5,443 nt of DNA, taken from NCBI GenBank assembly GCA_040905505.1, contig JBBDRL010000071.1, forward strand, positions 1 to 5,443, in the 5' to 3' direction. The notes under the pieces were generated by a model that saw only the letters and a program-made list of their open reading frames with translations, made no database searches and was not told the DNA's origin. The position numbers and the translations under genes are program-made. The stretch is from WHSP01 sp040905505 (lineage in GTDB: Bacteria; Gemmatimonadota; Gemmatimonadetes; Longimicrobiales; Longimicrobiaceae). Shown here in pieces: positions 5,382-5,443 of this stretch; the stretch's first letter is position 1; each line of letters begins with the position of its first letter.

Positions 5382-5443
5382 CTACGGCACCACTTCCTGC
5401 CGCTCCGTGACCGGCTCTGCCTGCCCCTCGATGGCGACGATCT
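5382..5443 (-). CDS. possible 3' end of a convergent minus-strand gene (partial)
   Basis: Read on the minus strand, the last 59 bases before a TAG at 5384-5382 are open and would encode a tail ending IVAIEGQAEPVTERQEVVP. Sixteen of the last eighteen codons end in G or C, like the real genes here, and a convergent gene would explain why the repeat block sits at this point. The product is not recognisable from 19 residues, and an open stretch this short is weak evidence. The gene would continue beyond 5443. Confidence 0.35.
   Translation of the reverse strand, partial: IVAIEGQAEPVTERQEVVP

Noticed and set aside
5431..5443. Start of a plus-strand gene (ATGGCGACGATC)
   Set aside because: It has no Shine-Dalgarno and only four codons are visible. 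The minus-strand reading gives a better coding pattern.

Overview
The window is high-GC bacterial DNA with G/C-ending codons, GTG as well as ATG starts, a purine-rich Shine-Dalgarno sequence and short palindromic repeats of the GTCATCCC...GGGATCC type between genes. This fits an uncultivated or environmental high-GC bacterium. The style of the ABC permease and of the repeats reminds me of Gemmatimonadota or similar phyla, but that is an impression and not a demonstrated assignment. No rRNA, tRNA, CRISPR array or transposase gene is visible.

Layout: (1) 1-180 is a leader holding a 16-bp inverted repeat. (2) 181-1140 encodes a NatA-type ABC ATPase. (3) 1133-2398 encodes its ABC-2 permease partner (NatB-like), overlapping the ATPase gene by 8 bp, so the two form a translationally coupled export operon. 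(4) 2399-2702 is non-coding. It carries a compound palindromic repeat (about 2410-2532), then a leader with a weak extended -10 candidate and a strong Shine-Dalgarno. (5) 2703-5114 encodes a large (molybdopterin-binding) subunit of the xanthine dehydrogenase/CO dehydrogenase family. (6) 5114-5375 is a nested repeat block. It has four GGGGTCA-type heptamers, a perfect 30-bp inverted repeat around a 30-bp spacer, then fifteen heptamers in the opposite orientation, arranged in ordered variant blocks. (7) At 5382-5443 there may be the 3' end of a convergent minus-strand gene.

How the genes relate: the two ABC genes make one exporter of unknown substrate. The molybdenum hydroxylase gene is a separate unit, split from them by a 304-bp gap with a repeat element. 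No [2Fe-2S] or FAD subunit gene, nor a cofactor-maturation gene, lies next to it in this window, so its redox partners must be encoded elsewhere. Its active-site loop reads RSAQRGPGG and has neither the form I CO dehydrogenase signature (AYxCSFR) nor the form II one (AYRGAGR), so its substrate cannot be named from sequence.

Nothing here is a clear new defence or mobile system. The most unusual structures are the nested heptamer/palindrome block at 5114-5375, the shared architecture of the two intergenic palindromes, the divergent and apparently partnerless molybdenum hydroxylase, and a marked codon-usage shift inside that gene.
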